Assembly (NCBI GenBank): GCA_033064195.1
Contig: JARBJD010000040.1
Span: 124,001-188,000, forward strand
DNA: 64,000 bases
Source: Blattamonas nauphoetae
Taxonomy: Eukaryota; Preaxostyla; Oxymonadida
Direction of reading: 5' to 3'
Position numbers and translations under genes: made by a program. Position 1 is the first letter of the stretch. Each line of letters starts with the position of its first letter. Positions 24,101 to 29,034 of the stretch are shown piece after piece. The notes beneath the pieces are model-generated. The model saw nothing but the letters and a program-made list of their open reading frames with translations. It ran no database searches and was not told the DNA's origin.

Positions 24101-24397
24101 AGTACTGTCAATGTCGTTGTCGATGGATGAGAAGAGAGCGATGTGGCATTTCTCTGGATCAGGATTTGAGAATGGAAATGTCAAGTTGTCCACAACAAGT
24201 GTCAGATTCAGGCCAAGTGATGCAATCTGTGTCGAATTTCGTGAAGCTTCTCTTTTGCTTGGCTTGAAAATGCGCATTTCGAGGGTCGGAATCTTTCTGT
24301 TGCAGAAATCAACAATTTTGTCCTTATCTTTCTGTATGAGGACAGCATCTGTGTCAGAAACGATCGTTGACAACAGATTCACAAGGAAATCCTCCAT
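3155..24397 (-). CDS. Giant, highly divergent dynein heavy chain with a degenerate AAA1 motor site
   Basis: One open frame of 7,080 codons with no intron; ordinary dynein heavy chains have ~4,000–4,700. Dynein landmarks occur in the right order: the linker motif RQRHW (Arg1814-His-Trp1816); AAA1 opening YGFEYLG (from Tyr2625) and its later part (KLKPGFFFF…, then IPADIRAHFRPIPIPDSDS, ~2810–2845); AAA2 P-loop GPAGSGKT (3228–3235) followed by LTPSALSMNHLYGSY; AAA3 (~3860–4060); AAA4 (~4310–4400, Y-x-HFFNQLRKL); a stalk-like region (~4750–5300); AAA5 opening FGDSLLAAAF (~5365); the IPPDDF…FIDP block (~5500); GWVPPGYEVQSD (~6435, compare the usual GW-x-YEF-x-SD) and the dynein C-terminal domain (~6690–7040). 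AAA1 lacks a P-loop, and its Walker B region reads LIEGMEN instead of CFDEFNR. AAA4 has STPHRLGHDS in place of its P-loop. There are long Ser/Thr-rich inserts (e.g. ~2130–2290) and a C2H2 finger at 1387–1408. Which dynein class it came from cannot be told. Confidence 0.85.
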   Translation of the reverse strand: MEDFLVNLLSTIVSDTDAVLIQKDKDKIVDFCNRKIPTLEMRIFKPSKREASRNSTQIASLGLNLTLVVDNLTFPFSNPDPEKCHIALFSSIDNDIDSTPSNQPPVPSGSPLLFFKSMCNPYNFTNGLNIHFYFESLGALSEQSSVQTNTSPNSSPSSSQSQQQNIPLHAGFVSYPFLKDPTVFRDYSPSFSVFFDKLCDGRAASFSSEVYTNLSRQFFARQVDKSPRHHSSPSLPPVFLKERDVVLINKFYRSLIVGMFYDRNTNVLKSDLLIAALEEQIQSSPLIIARLLCYLFGFLISSALFICTDVATDSEFNSSVTFHLDHPFMTQYQSYESFCEEVQTSGVAFHASEAQSSLSMFLPVRVNLLHKNVLKSLELTEQIKDFLLAIQKSTIMPVLQLEGDHIVPKAKIIRGQSYISQGLQSSPDYFEQDSPLIHYPETAFSQLPSPVNLPFEAEGSPKSFAKPPRPSQVHPIHSSGSVRSFASLYSDDHSMNLFYNSLSELVHTTNTRISFFSDVLSHLDDFSNIHFFSSSNQLPIAYRLRSIFTQTINAMKLCCFMTQEIFSTTQQVLTENMNELEREILKSYQNHLTQLQFSSADVSTSRVNDPIKTLITEWMEVAQSSPKHSSSIQSFVAATGLVAANALQQFNASLIKSLNPKTSFLDSLFDIPILRLVSSSHTPFLPSLPFHRRRLSTRQDLPLSTSTSVLSTLSESSVVHPDSHPIPTFRNAKHNHTFYLRHIPEGVAELMNIQFMERELLDPNDFISQLSAIVHLPSSPVLSLQDGYKQFFDSFPIQMKKLRDSHSFALKTLRFRKISSLTQLVDSWHCDTAKYKDLPVIVFRPNTFTKDENDSPRIDPRFYSHTSIGYQPDPTKVFIIPDFNLPVHFMDEVFEMSRLMRLVKRDRSIAKLFPPRQEWISANRFTTSLEFYLMNILHRRGAALRNVPPHLAALYKVPVTVVTELNTYDFKNFTFANNSASETQFVMLVRNLFFEFHDIIVQRGEHLDTLLMKIAQMQFISTSTDSDLKSHGVVEQQTIQDTMYSLRQSGEELEEAIQDIIEVTLDTANQLILHLAEQKKFLQTGYISKKPSALLIKIRTDAAKAQKVFLGDAATFNVIRTASEAIFSQYWDLFIQAIHMSILSTFKSLNAFFAPVTSAALIEALRDYPKVKINVKYNRTFFSFTPTMPEFYQYLTATVAQFFPLMRQINHWDFNYAARVWRLESPDQILVVPVAPEPQLNTTVWDELSASRSVIKMTFSFLSGIPNVPSANQPFIARFCLMESLLMLDPSSLLSRLSLVMTNRDIAQDNPTFTIPSSFALVSAEERAALNDRLYTTRQGQWMVTPDQIVETITTPNLEFEVIPSSFVSDPTSPTRLFIPDEHPYSCPFCEATAMSFVSLTNHIHKYHSAHTHEDVQMALFDAMQTYLVRSIARLQVWREAFCVLNITLGSNASPNIPPPTNKVHVPKPLLSILRTLFSPVIVTVTLVLDFYEFFLPQMYDIVNEAIQLFEQAFSSNTRLYILSLVTPLRKTVSQFVSSDSLVSDIMTSQTKLNIKDSMLQITTILRQIEQVQEKQIQHEQQLLILQKLITNFGPLNPAITAQLQAETAELEKLNGYLPIIQLHRPTLHAKHARIMERLNDNRNTLNLSMSVVILAYNTILPLLEKTPMRKGSIESRRRMNNVFIETGLVHIKYWGKLNKQERLLDTESTDQVDFETIIVRIRYFGTLFQWIPKYLEFEETLKASRFGEVDTIEKHKTYGTFIGILKHLRSLRHLTSPSLRETDVERQFSKKVDSLRGVFETIFDINRDEFRQRHWLQLATDLVLPLLRDSTIVEQGNPTGTPTIGVIIDSRVYTHKQHFLSLKARAHMEAVIENDLNKIVKRWTEEEKLVLIPFAHSNQSDFFVHSTSYEDGFNSDDETDTGMTYTVTESSILDVITHARQSIEKLQTLSASKLSHPFIKTIKTLLSTLTFISDPLSQLYTTQKLFVSLSLFYSSPRNSVILHKPLHEFLRTSQVWNQIISQIKTTPTPYHSFAEGQFIVQLLSHVDTQFDEHMDALTDFIQTQRHSFPQLGLLSEADAIEVLSHASSPAAFHRFISTFFPNITSFAFIEIDSTAFSSYTSHTITPSNFDSPRHVPNASNHSVEEKESVNTVFADFVEDSAFVDHDAESQLVSPREVSILTESAISPKTPQTQVTSRSPHSTHSTKSDSNPNFSKHSQSMSSFGKLGFDGIDRKQTLSVVSLVPFQAKQDSATPRETLDQFRTTPNINYQPSSTSGSQHLTPGTNTYNTGHTIHTYLVTGVYGVLGEFLKFEKAITYTSSGDTVQFLCDVEQAIILAVKAHTVKATLALPTAFFPHSTTKSVIPPPPPSSDTDFQMPRYRISEDMLESGETIGHVVALLRNLFGMSVPNDVQSLADYLQKNITQTVFFSFFSFASYIIHSNLNSLQTHLTKVLSFSDHKQTKEMDTEIHSFIESISNRCDWSVFHDDTDLTSIKKTMQGTEFIITEIIKRLQSLIGLLHSPLDIVKAEQAIVALMMVMNVYALFHQNPTHGGTIAFENCGSVANTFPITLFDNTPFLVDRFKKKYGHHLQPPVSSSQRPITSQKQSPYESVAATVMFGHVPVRYGFEYLGKQLSAVEDWNMAVFIQPKIQFEASTNISLITSFFRAAEFWQSLAQCVASVVPPSFMSRMSSSKSSHHSTKRKMGNFSSVVGPSPFTIDDRLREFGIICGKNIRHLMANSESSTNNTLPSFIEGIVGCGQWGLIEGMENLPHNFMNQISFTFTKILEAVRDDHQTIQLSASSHVKLKPGFFFFTDFQTRSKMEEIPADIRAHFRPIPIPDSDSYRRLYMHFVLNAFTYSYQLTARVMVVYEELSKLTVRSEHFEECLITHLSHTASSYAELVTRAILPVVEAMEGMPDQQIPHPLLQFLTNNLKSVNITIKDTDLPPEKERQAVFDKKKTHLASLLTFIIENVAIVVSLLEFLKLYLSQQELLAMIHIIIKIFPEVAEVYLSPGAQHSGANSLLSNSRPLTTDWFKYHTPIEKRYLDDVMAFSTSFGSSILSYPVIYPQMVEELTSLDNVLPTNFTSKMNEFLVSSHGGRIENQLSGLFDLFTKTLHSSEDAETMEKQNVIDSLYSQTVTTHARHLMDSTVADISGERLKFITKMQARGGNTTLQFDRNSAAKSVDPFVATLGGKVVQLAEAIRHPLWSAPGLTQVSTPFANPIILLGPAGSGKTFLTHLLAMSQNACGIRTKVVHLTPSALSMNHLYGSYSSSADLVMDDVNSSTFERLSTTNNFENILHVNPHLQWEGAMQNRTVQSSLGSEKTEKHKWNRGLVEIVAHQLSQLPQDPQHQTIVLLDMPTPTRSSQSSFVPFAPPLLRQFGGHPSHNAEQRGDDYSQKWAELIYPLLRRSTRLEDLLQTSLYLSYLNQSDSTAGFNKKSGVVTSSATRTLSSMNSLLDRAVSIILAHDMKLFRDEFPYHTHQVIGEMPDTKMLQDSLNHLHSSFRNISLTNNTKVSFPPNVQFIIETDSLSSVPDYLLGICRVMVVPTDLFIQPLITTTSHLINPVDPLFARAHHIISQYLYTSFLMNSSMSASALMTSAMAGAFSATVSNTAVAFLRALQIGSMFLENYVSTPRAHATQSLPRCTFDNQRQRFFQNSILLFSVMINALIDKITLALVSKLVDTSLRDSTEQFIDYESTLENVIAYAVYWGVGGHLFGNHAFRISFSKKLCSLLSNPPQFRNRRDLKKSQGQKQVDADLTSMSQFLGKKDDSAVQKDSLFYYCVNLITGSWTLVGTLGQKMKLDKKQTRMHAQSISGHSNLSTGSSPQCGASPQITSAIGSTILSSTSNVIVPEYKMIVSPYSHVMSLYILGNQSILVGYRDESTLDRYINSIIRTPFTMSSSNDTVYSLFTMDIHNRTTLEDLHRLAAEYRSLVSRSRLQFMRFFETILTKQASTPSGPTDKDHQDTSISEVPFGSAETMGESKEASVDKFSGYGTSITYEQTNNAVEHLIPHWKLHTPVTDFQIGLLRLTFNRTTILPSQMVDNSLYDRAPIKVVMSAPVNVCYTLPPRLTMKVPLIVVPEMSMGDMYRSLHISFTQRLIVIISQLELQSRSASSTVHDLKDLPPPLSRIPVVTLMIYLFFALNENLDAKLREQISKIFPSFVVFPLSFSSAQKILKDLGSALATTPPLRNSVSNLAIEWIKIVRREISTRCSRAERVRLDVVCCFFASLIVNHSPFEASQLRRLVRELQTFDTYLGEEIMWIEDHKSEDHLKFMQVYEREDTSLGIFLHNHTDPGSATAFNQFTGHIFQRVTAALEHQHVFLVSTPHRLGHDSVAVIEAMSGSAQFHLHITSDYLHFFNQLRKLCWILAETDRRIIVWLFLDDVTNLEEPFSIFPALELEVTKSLSSDSNKGSTSTSNLQSQPLKGCEYITDTSRTANSPVSHTVKGATKPVDVRDVSQLLYTMVSSNSFMSVLFSENELKELYDQLISKDLISSDSTLNAYIHHKTKQYLRFLVIGDVYEMNVQPPAPAGQTPEYLYWLQNGTPESSKYPSPPTPIPGISGLSHFRWLVQTAHIERLDNPPINSLSRLSQVYVNPDLPLKLAYQAQKARRRQEKGDDDWFTFNKNDLAGFLILQEGDPIKHLTTHTKLSSQFRIEELQDSSLEFHLSPRSNSDVLPSFPPLTHPPAASSPIGPALISARLHTTQRTVKRSQTSKMPTLPAVLLTQSSQLVLDQLKRPITRQHSTFHPSSLGTHIPESVQEGDSFMSFNEFTSPVITPSSTVTVDSDVSEYMLTSIFPLPVQRMGFFIQLETQNFDIELSQRLNETIGVFNGRINNLDQVKAIYESSEALVDQFQRRSNASTPAFDVPKSTGKLSKTHRSISLQLMRPLVVIFDIVKRHCNFYSSPNVSTTSVHHRVALLSPSFLPKFVHQVFDIAAKRLEKLLQYRKRIVETLAHYVKLNYNKTTQSERIEFLLNGDKRIALHSPALFQRFILCQKLLLALRKQLAALQEHSKLVVQQSNELHEARTVFHEGYSNEGPAEMSTLNDIAKKLQPRKYDRITPTTYVHRSARAILQMIQILLNSDLPPVNIVPVSKDSQKNARRNNTMTKTTKTGKKDSTPLVEHVDFELDVNEINWPLFKRGEFINALKRIGEDQVTAEQVELLRPLMDTVDDTQKELRSNLGSLGLIYAYIRKLVQTFQIQNKHMPAFKALATKANELDNNRKILDEMQIVASNVRFALQSTVLSLEQSTNTNAKDLVKNSQSGVMASPYVTPKKLSITSNRLLQGSMAMGMQTGFGMKPTSPQPTMLPGRPKPQPSTLVGRPKPQSPILATTKEDPMFSDLVVSWLTLLRCIDQNIQSCFGDSLLAAAFVVFQSAMNFDQWEGMIEEWRQVLKAASIQFSDESNLERTQYINRQTPFPLYPSSMTLDVSSDPTTLISQLGVRQATPFIRNSFRPLWAVLGGPSLYILNQVEGIPPDDFLVMSSLVAQASGLHSVKCFIDPIGTASQWILNRLRIRTPVVVTSVLSTHFIEDTMDALLSGYPLIVEFFDLISTMNEDRAVQTLRILNELVDCCSNNPLSEVLLSGKKIALRDGFKLIIIVRDEAAFFPTHTVNFFSLVAKPHVTLINWAPFAVARSFAYELQYNVFIPAFDPPAKRKRQDLLLKFPPIVDSVVSTLSDLVSFVNSMRTTSISQLTALTMSYRQAQSEANVAFLSLISEITQSQKAIETRSILTSFVRDLFSINQLYTQVTISRWLSTMTIRNIILQPFRQTGAITCSNFFDAVLDSIIHILRLYVLNQHVKPVRQNSTTDLTAETFKSRGSLMQGAIKEYRLSPALLEYFRVVDSVSDSDKSVSLIAISRQFSQFLFDHVVQSYAMKSSGQKRASIPLPHNPAVNLILSFNTNMRLLMVREKMTKLSPHTFMEPQYLSHPSSHVISMPHQSSLHQEDNFSFNAQYIDTFRNLIDSYDDFDAYQASDEDDALITTRSMTITESNFLRFLRRFDVFFSSDGKILPPDQMKPNGFEMSFKNHRQEWLAFLNHPTPTQISLPGGMDNDLLPLERFLVYQQLFPQDGIESLYQMTRDSQIIGVLNGHTMEDIISRALMSTHLNYPLVLIAPPSLVSLQPYLERMITSPSKYLPDSLASSIFVAVYPSSVEKGNYTLVDYLAPLQIQYSSILWGPYQTPHVNVTIARTLFRTFAKAKLKNNQFPAQTESILQSKQPARAINKSWRQSPVDAILTPLLNSVLKSNFFVTNIYLSQDQFSISSFPLQTATTTQMSFQFNQPRQQSSMPKTISRHHTMSSRNSDTDTFNHKQVLNSLTVETHARFKIKCNLSKNMLKRHTIFMYGDSSFETFSPPHQLERMDLLISKQRFPTIPQRSLAQRSLILVRTDTHHADLWSQSTTSTNFGTFRHFERNWDQFSLNADLAQTIGWVPPGYEVQSDIPNWGRFCFNLCFVFTLFSLRLQVKRLFSASLYDMEDTAFESTQNGLTLAVENEMMSQATFLRVLSDVHSLLRRLFKIHSNEISSLSSRYVTPDQNSSNLARFLSPIFGRLKAHIQHEFIPLLSKDSPDILFLLYLVDCYFSLDMFNPDFDYLHPIAPPSSPNEPTFRLRKEHTGHVFERHLVMEQVIQGIPETIAAQLIGVDPVVMNASTIALMTRTKRLSKALIDRTDIRQGPYAPLPPLPSLPMLQLPSDEINQLIASLPSIEPNNITEMSNATPPFESHEMKSFLQTECRMNNIMISLFQTSLTLSKMVGTEPNRSFRLLPQTLDNLPLPIHVPFKHTTITRWIQRGHSFLSSVIESTDKPLLFDISLFSFPAAFFAAVKPVIYDAAVKAHRQSSTKRRQSYKPSVKPTTVSPSPSPSPRMELEPSPPERNLASISIPYEFLPPIQLSVASPPFNPLQYAYTDAKISLTFVPLNPLSSPSDVSDQIGDVPYSRGVLVRGIALHGFVYDFEANTFVHISADGKLPPTCTQYPLMWVSLSFASPDFITQRQYTPLSDLSSFVNPLHQHQKRKSSGVGREMNSFDPRPVNIYCSGALCSTLCQVLVLHDEFMSWHDQGCCLFIDFNDLLSPF
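20174..20239 (-). other. C2H2 zinc-finger-like motif inside the dynein tail
   Basis: Residues 1387–1408 of the dynein-like protein show Cys-x2-Cys-x12-His-x4-His (Cys1387, Cys1390, His1403, His1408), with the phenylalanine and leucine of a classical finger (Phe1397, Leu1400). It lies N-terminal to the linker. I know of no dynein heavy chain with such a finger. In this protein it may bind metal for structure or a partner; DNA binding is not implied by one finger. Confidence 0.6.
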
Positions 24398-24583
24398 TGT
24401 TGAGTGAAACTCCTCCGTTCGTGCTCAATTCTTTCGAGTGAGGGTGGATCGCTTATTTCGAAGTCAGATAGAACTCATGGCAATTATCCCATCCGAAAAA
24501 AAACTGCTCGGATTATGTTGGTTCCTTAAATTCACACGTGAACTCGTAATAATGAGATGGGAGAAGTGATGGAAAAGAATCAA

Positions 24584-25627
24584 TTAGATCACGGACACCA
24601 CATCAGATATATTCCCTCCGAACAACCGAAGTGTCGATTGAGCAGATCTCCTATTCTTTCCAGGTGTCGCGAAGGGTTCCAAATGATCAATGATTCCTTC
24701 TTCCAGCAGAGTTCTGAGCAGACACCTGCCTCTTGCGTTCTGTTCATCATCACACAATAACCTCCATGTGGCGACTGCCCCCGAAAATTCATTGATAAAC
24801 CACCAGAGCAGTGTTTCGTTGTGAAAATGAACGAAGTTGCTCGTGAAGGCAATACAGAGTGGAAACGAAAGGATAAACTCAGAAGTTTGATCGGTAAGTG
24901 GGGCGATTTGCAGAAGAACTCCGAGAAATCGAGGATACGAGAATGAAGTCTCAGAATCGGGAATGATCCGAAAATTCAGAAGCATGTTATTGAGAAACGG
25001 AGTGGTTGGTCGCAACACATAATTCAAGAGATTTTGGACTTGTGATGTTCCTAAAGGCGTTGTTTTCAAGTGGGCATCTAGAGTCCAATCCATTTGTTGT
25101 TTGACGAAAGAATGGATCATTCCCATCAGAAGAAATCCATACACATTCATCAAATGCATGTTATCTTGTTGGAAATGGCATGGAAGTTGAGAGAAAAAGC
25201 CTGATTCCTGAAGTTCAATGAGTTGGGCGATCGACGAGCGGTTGATCGTTCGACTCAGTATATCCAATGTCTGACAAACTATTCTGTGATGTGAGCACGT
25301 TAAAAGTGTAATAAGATCGTCCCGAAAGCTTGGGGACGAAGAGTTCCCATTGGTTATCAGAAGATCGATGATTTGAGTCGATGAAAACTGACTTATCAGG
25401 CGTGGTGAAAGATGCAAGAGAAATGAGACAATAATTTTCGCTTCCTTGTCGTCAATGACTCCATTTTGTGCAATGTACATTGAAATTGAGTTCATAGCAG
25501 AGATCAGTTGAGGGATAGTCTTGATAGAAGAAATGTTGCGAGGGAGTTTCGCTGGCGGGGTCGTTGGTGATGAGCGAGACGAAACGAGATGATTTCGTTC
25601 AACTAATGTTGAATTTGTGGATCCCAT
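24584..25627 (-). CDS. ARM-repeat-like helical protein with an N-myristoylation signal
   Basis: Single-exon gene of 347 residues starting at an ATG. The N-terminus MGSTNSTL fits the N-myristoylation pattern (Gly2, Ser6), so membrane anchoring is plausible. A Ser/Pro-rich leader (to ~res. 30) precedes a wholly helical region with repeating leucine-rich helices (for example IIVSFLLHLSPRLISQF and DLITLLTCSHHRIVCQTL), the style of armadillo/HEAT-like proteins that oxymonads have in large families. No catalytic motif is visible. It lies 187 bp upstream of the dynein start on the same strand. Function is unknown; a scaffold or adaptor is the likely type of role. Confidence 0.75.
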   Translation of the reverse strand: MGSTNSTLVERNHLVSSRSSPTTPPAKLPRNISSIKTIPQLISAMNSISMYIAQNGVIDDKEAKIIVSFLLHLSPRLISQFSSTQIIDLLITNGNSSSPSFRDDLITLLTCSHHRIVCQTLDILSRTINRSSIAQLIELQESGFFSQLPCHFQQDNMHLMNVYGFLLMGMIHSFVKQQMDWTLDAHLKTTPLGTSQVQNLLNYVLRPTTPFLNNMLLNFRIIPDSETSFSYPRFLGVLLQIAPLTDQTSEFILSFPLCIAFTSNFVHFHNETLLWWFINEFSGAVATWRLLCDDEQNARGRCLLRTLLEEGIIDHLEPFATPGKNRRSAQSTLRLFGGNISDVVSVI

Positions 25628-25915
25628 TACGACTGAACCCTAAGCGACCAGTCGCGAGCGTTGCTCATAACAGCTTGTGGGAACTATCGATCTGGATTTC
25701 TAACTTCCTTGACAAAGAGTGGAAAAGAGCCACTCACAAGTTCACTATATTCGTCCGTCCAAATTGAAATCATGAGTGTCCTTCACAACTCTTTTCACAA
25801 ACAGCTTCAAAATGACTCATACGATGATGAGTGAAATCCGATATCGAAGGTCCGTTCGGAACAATCGATGCAAAATATTTGATCAAAGAAAACTGTTCAA
25901 TCTTCTCTTCCTTCT

Positions 25916-26861
25916 TAGAAGAGGAGAGCAAGAACAGCGATGATGGCAGTAACAACAGAAACAACGCTATTAGCACCTTCATCGTAGGTGATAGGCTGGT
26001 CAGCGAAGGAGACGTCCTCGGTGATGGCTAGTGTGGCAGTGTGAGGTGTTTGGTGGTATCGTGCTGAAGTGAGTATTGGAAGAGAACATTCTCCAGCGTG
26101 AGGGTGATTTCATCCGCCGTCCCATCCGCTTTGTTCTCATAAGCTCTCCTGAGTTTTGAAAAGCCTGTCATGAAGGTAGCATCGGCGGGTGTGAATGTGT
26201 CGACATCGCAAAGCCATCCTTCGCAAGTGATGGCGTATGTGGTTTCCTTGACAAGTTTGCCGTCTTCAGGCTCACCAACAATGTCGATGTCCGTCGTGAA
26301 GGTGTTGGAATCAGCAGTGAAGGTGACTTGGATTGTCGTCGTGAGTTGTCCAGAAGTAAACACGACAGGGAGCTCAACAGCTTCACGAACGACAAGGTAG
26401 TTGGTGAATTTGGCTGTGTATTGGGTCTTACTCTTGGGTTTGAAGTCAATTCCGAGATTTGGAGGAGGTTTGACAAACTCAATTGTCAGCTCTGTGGCGA
26501 CTCCGGTCGCATTTTTAGCAGCGTTCACATAATTACTGAGGGTGTATGTTACATCCCACTGAAATTTATTGATTTCACCAATCCTTGTAATTCTGATTTT
26601 GAGACTTTTTGCTGATTCATCATGGTGGGAAGGGACAGTGTAGGTTACATCAAAGGGAGTAGGGGAAACACCTGCAGGTGTAAATGTGAGCGTCAATGTG
26701 TTCTCGGCGGCAATATCTTCGGCATTATCATAGGTGAGGGTGAGAGAGGCAGAGTTTGTTTGGAGTCTCATTTCAGAGACTTCTGCACCGGTTGGCGCAT
26801 CGCCTAGTACGTTTGGGGTACGGAAGCTTGATGCCGACAAAAGAGCGAAGATGAAGAACAT
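25916..26861 (-). CDS. Secreted/GPI-type surface protein, reading frame interrupted near its C-terminus
   Basis: Starts at ATG 26861 with a signal peptide (MFFIFALLSASSFRTPNVLGD), followed by ~260 residues of beta-rich Thr/Val sequence with no cysteine-rich domain. It resembles repeated extracellular Ig-like or cadherin-like strands of the lineage's surface proteins. The first frame stops at 26028. Directly beyond, in the neighbouring frame, the sequence continues as ATLAITEDVSFADQPI and ends in a hydrophobic tail (VVSVVTAIIAVLALLF, stop at 25916–25918), a typical GPI-anchor signal. So either a small frameshift or an unrecognised mini-intron lies near 26040. The N-terminal ~50 residues are nearly identical to those of the chimeric gene at 41968–42546. 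Function is unknown; the gene may be a recent pseudogene. Confidence 0.6.
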
Positions 26862-27049
26862 TTCTCGGTTTGATAATTGGAAACAGGTCTCACGGTTGTC
26901 GATTTTGGATTCGATCAAATCGAAATTGATCGATTGTGTTCTCCGTCATGATCTCAGCATGTACGTCATCTTTTTGAACTTATACGAAAAAAAATGAGTC
27001 AAAAAACTGATGATGTCGTCCAGATCCAACCATTATTTTGCGATGGGAA

Positions 27050-28805
27050 AACACTGTGAAAGAGAGAAAGCACAAAAGGCGAAACAACAAAAGACGCAAT
27101 ATGCAAATCAATAAAGGGCAGAGAGCAGGAGACTTCGATCAATCACACTCCGAGAATGAGGCGTCTTGTTGGGTGATGGGAGAGAAAGACTCTGCGTGGT
27201 TGGATGGTTGGGGAGTGGAGTGGGCGAAATCGCAGAAAAAGGAGACGGCGAAGAGGAATCGGAGTCGGAATCAGAAACAGGCGAGAGAAGACATAGCGAA
27301 GTGGATGACGGTTGGGGAAGCGAAATCGACAGATCACGAGGAGAACGATCAGTGGGTGAGGTGTTGGGCTTCCAATCTCTCTTCCTGATCACATTTTCCG
27401 ATAGCGATTTCGACTTGATGTCTTTTCCTTTTGAAACAGGAGTGTCCATCGAACTGTGTCCAACATTCATCGATTTCGCTGTTCTCATTGGTCTGGAGTG
27501 CTTTCGCGTCAGTGGGAGTCGAATCGAGACATTGCGGGTGTCATCTTTCTCTCCTTCGGTTTCTGTCTTTCCAATCGATTTCTCTTTCTTTCTTTCCACT
27601 TTTTCTGACTTTCTCGAACATTCTGTCCGTTTGTCCACTTTTTGTTTGTGGCTCACTTTTCTTCGTCCAGTGAACGCGTTCAGAAGAGAATCGTCCGAAT
27701 CAATCCAATCCTCCTCTGCCCTCCGTTTCTTCTCCGTTCTCGGCCGGGGTGGCTTCCTTGTTGACGGTGGAGTGTTGCACTCCGAATATGCCCGCAGCAC
27801 AACTCCTTCGAATCGCAATCCACGTTTTCTCTTCGAACAACCCGCCAGAGGTGATATATCCGGGGCACTACAGGCATCCAGATCATTGTGGGTCGATGTT
27901 GCAGAGTCGTCGAATGTCGGGGTCAGCGAAAGACTGAAGAGAGACGAGTTCATCGACGAGAGTTCCATCGTGTTCTCCACTTCGCGACCAACACGAACAT
28001 TAGTTAGAGTTGGCCTTTCAATGTGTGCATCATCCACAGGCTCAGGTGGAGTCACGAGAAAGCCAGAATCTGAGGGAGAAGAAAGCGGCGAAGAAGGAGA
28101 AAGAAGAATCTCTGGATTTGAGCTGGTTGTGGTTCTCTCAATCGGAGGAAGTGGTCGCTTCCGTCGTGGCTTCAATCCTGAGCGGCGCAGAACTCGACGT
28201 TTCCGTGTCCAATCCTGCGAGGAGATCGTGTTTGTCTTGCATGTGTCATCGGACCGCGAGTCTCCAGTCAAATCATGAAAATCGGGGAGAAATCCATCCT
28301 CGAGCGAAGACTCAGAACGGGGCTGATAGAAATCTGTGAGATTCCTCTTTCATCTCGAAAAGAGAACAAACTGATTTCATGTTCATGGTTTCCGCGCTTT
28401 CCGTTGCGGATCCCTTCGTTCACTCGTTCCTGCTCAATAGAATCAACAATGCAAAGAATCATGCAAACAAGATCAGATTGAAAAATCTCAAAGGCTGACG
28501 AAAACTCAGTGATTGTTTCGTCGGTCCCATCTCTCCTTTCCAACTCTCGTTGAAGCTCTGACAAAACAAGAAGTGCTTCCTGGAAAACAGATGGTCGCCC
28601 TTCGTTCATCCAAACTGCTGACAAGTCGGTTGTTCGGCCATGGTGATATGATTTCAAAACAGTCGATGGTTCGTCACAAAGAAGAGTCATCAATCCTCAT
28701 AAAGTGAGAAAATACAATATCAGTGAACAGTCGACAGAATATCTGCTTCGATAAAAGTGGTTTAGTGTCCTCCAGGGTTATGCTCCCAAGTTTTCAAAAA
28801 AAAAA
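27050..28805 (-). repeat. Inverted duplication, copy A, first arm
   Basis: This segment, holding the 514-aa Ser/Pro-rich gene and its upstream spacer, is an inverted near-copy (about 97% identical at the protein level) of ~49550–51305. The DIRS element entered copy A in the upstream spacer, so its continuation is at 41884–42345 on the far side of the element nest. The similarity ends abruptly near 27050 (51305 in copy B). Confidence 0.85.
27108..28690 (-). CDS. Ser/Pro-rich basic protein, copy A (two exons)
   Basis: ATG at 28690; exon 1 to 28372, a 38-nt GT–AG intron (28334–28371), exon 2 to the stop at 27108; about 514 residues. Splicing puts EHEI-N-FYQPRSESS in frame and joins two otherwise separate frames; copy B has the same intron. 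The first ~105 residues are helical (VFQEALLVLSELQRELERR). The rest is low-complexity Ser/Pro/Arg/Lys with nuclear-localisation-like clusters (KRKRGLRFEG, RPRTEKKRRAEEDW) and a C-terminal LLLSALY. Compared with copy B, changes cluster in one patch (ERPTLTNVRVGREVENT here) and are few elsewhere. No known domain; a nuclear protein is a guess from composition. Confidence 0.65.
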
Positions 28806-29034
28806 TCTCGATTATGGTTCTGAAAGAAGAGATGAAGATAGTTTGAGTATATTTCCTGTGAATTGGGTCAAAATCAGTAAATAAAGAATTATATTCTAGG
28901 CTTGTCTGACCGGCCAAAAGTGCCGGTCAGTGTCAGTCCGAAATTTTTCAAAGGGTCAGATCTAACCTGATCATGAAATCACGTGCTATGAACAAGAAAC
29001 TAAGACATTTACAGATATGCATGTTGGAAGCTGC

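Noticed and set aside
3411-24397. Dozens of + strand frames opposite the dynein gene
   Set aside because: They are antisense shadows of a GC-biased coding strand: Arg/Val/Trp-rich, with no domains and no start context.
3155-24397. A group of merged separate genes rather than one dynein
   Set aside because: The frame is continuous and the dynein modules occur in the correct order and orientation across it.
27166-28278. Long + strand frame antisense to Ser/Pro-rich gene copy A
   Set aside because: It mirrors the codon bias of the real gene. The minus-strand gene has a conserved intron and matching upstream exon in both copies, while the antisense frame has neither.
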